Under the pieces are notes generated by a model that was not told the DNA's origin, did no database searches, and saw only the letters and a program-made list of their open reading frames with translations. A DNA stretch of 33,901 nucleotides, from contig CAMWUJ010000032.1 of the NCBI GenBank assembly GCA_947177405.1, positions 1 to 33,901 on the forward strand, written 5' to 3'. A program made the translations under genes and the position numbers. The number at the start of each line of letters is the position of its first letter. Positions within the stretch are counted from its first letter, which is position 1. Shown here piece after piece: positions 33,751 to 33,901 of this stretch. This DNA is from an uncultured Porphyromonadaceae bacterium (GTDB lineage Bacteria; Bacteroidota; Bacteroidia; Bacteroidales; Muribaculaceae).

Positions 33751-33780
33751 AATGTTAAATTATAGCTATATTTTAACATT
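33751..33780. repeat. 30-bp near-perfect AT-rich palindrome after the GH13 gene
   Basis: AATGTTAAA (33751-33759) pairs with TTTAACATT (33772-33780), and the centre TATAGCTATA (33761-33770) is itself palindromic. Only the T/T at 33760 and 33771 is unpaired. A second near-palindrome shares its right arm (33772-33791). GTTAAA or its complement occurs at 33754, 33772, 33786 and 33794. It could end amylase transcription or serve as an operator for the gene beyond the window. Confidence 0.5.
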
Positions 33781-33858
33781 TAAACGTTAAAAAGTTAAAT
33801 TTTACAATTTTCTCAATAAAAAAAGGTGTAAAAGTGATGGAGATAAAAAAATAAGTAT

Positions 33859-33866
33859 TAACTTTG
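33859..33866 (+). promoter_or_regulatory. Bacteroidetes -7 box reading out of the right edge
   Basis: TAACTTTG is a full consensus match. A weak -33 candidate (ATG, 33837-33839) lies 19 bp upstream. It should drive a gene that starts beyond the window, whose leader begins near 33873. Confidence 0.6.
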
Positions 33867-33901
33867 CACCGTTTTTGATAGCAAAAAGAATATTGTTTTA
33901 T

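Noticed and set aside
1-33901. tRNA, rRNA or CRISPR features
   Set aside because: By eye I saw no cloverleaf with conserved T-arm sequence, no rRNA core motifs and no evenly spaced repeat array. A covariance-model search would be needed to rule out divergent small RNAs.

Overview
The window looks like chromosomal DNA of a Bacteroidales bacterium, most likely a gut Muribaculaceae-type organism. The family-level placement is inference. Four things support it. There are several copies of the Bacteroidetes -7 box TAnnTTTG. Recognisable Shine-Dalgarno sites are generally absent. Bacteroidetes-restricted families are present (DUF6029-like, DUF4919-like, DUF5683, DUF2027). Many exported proteins end in short beta-rich C-terminal tails that resemble type IX secretion (T9SS) sorting signals. 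I saw no rRNA, tRNA, insertion sequence, prophage or CRISPR array.

Region 1 (1-16406) is a block of exported proteins built around a divergent control region at about 5581-6075. Leftward lie a large beta-propeller/fibronectin/cleaved-adhesin-type protein, a TlpA-like thioredoxin, a DUF6029-like outer-membrane barrel and an Omp28-family lipoprotein, ending at a clear terminator (217-248). Rightward lie an M6-type zinc metalloprotease, a 936-residue exported protein of unknown family, two tandem Omp28-like paralogues with CxxC thioredoxin motifs, and a beta-repeat exported protein with a helical insertion. Strong hairpins separate several of these genes. The C-terminal tails come in two forms, and the tandem paralogues carry different ones.

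Region 2 (16463-22601) is nucleotide signalling and housekeeping on the + strand. A short-form RelA/SpoT (p)ppGpp enzyme overlaps by 17 nt a PgpH-type membrane HD phosphohydrolase (predicted c-di-AMP hydrolase). A small polytopic membrane protein, a DUF4919-like exported protein and a SlyD-like FKBP prolyl isomerase with a cysteine-rich tail follow. A bidirectional terminator (22563-22601) closes this block.

Region 3 (22619-27223, - strand) is the operon parA-parB-DUF5683-lytic transglycosylase (SLT plus LysM), which links chromosome partitioning to the cell envelope.

Region 4 (27422-33901, + strand) holds sufB without adjacent sufC or sufD, phoH, a DUF2027 protein that appears to lack its usual C-terminal Smr domain, a DUF695 protein and a secreted GH13 alpha-amylase-family enzyme with a CBM48-like module. 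The window ends with a long AT-rich palindrome and a promoter reading out of it.

The most interesting observations are the modular tails on tandem paralogues, the concentration of four exported thioredoxin-fold proteins around one divergent promoter region, the overlapping (p)ppGpp and c-di-AMP genes, and the repeats in the divergent control region.
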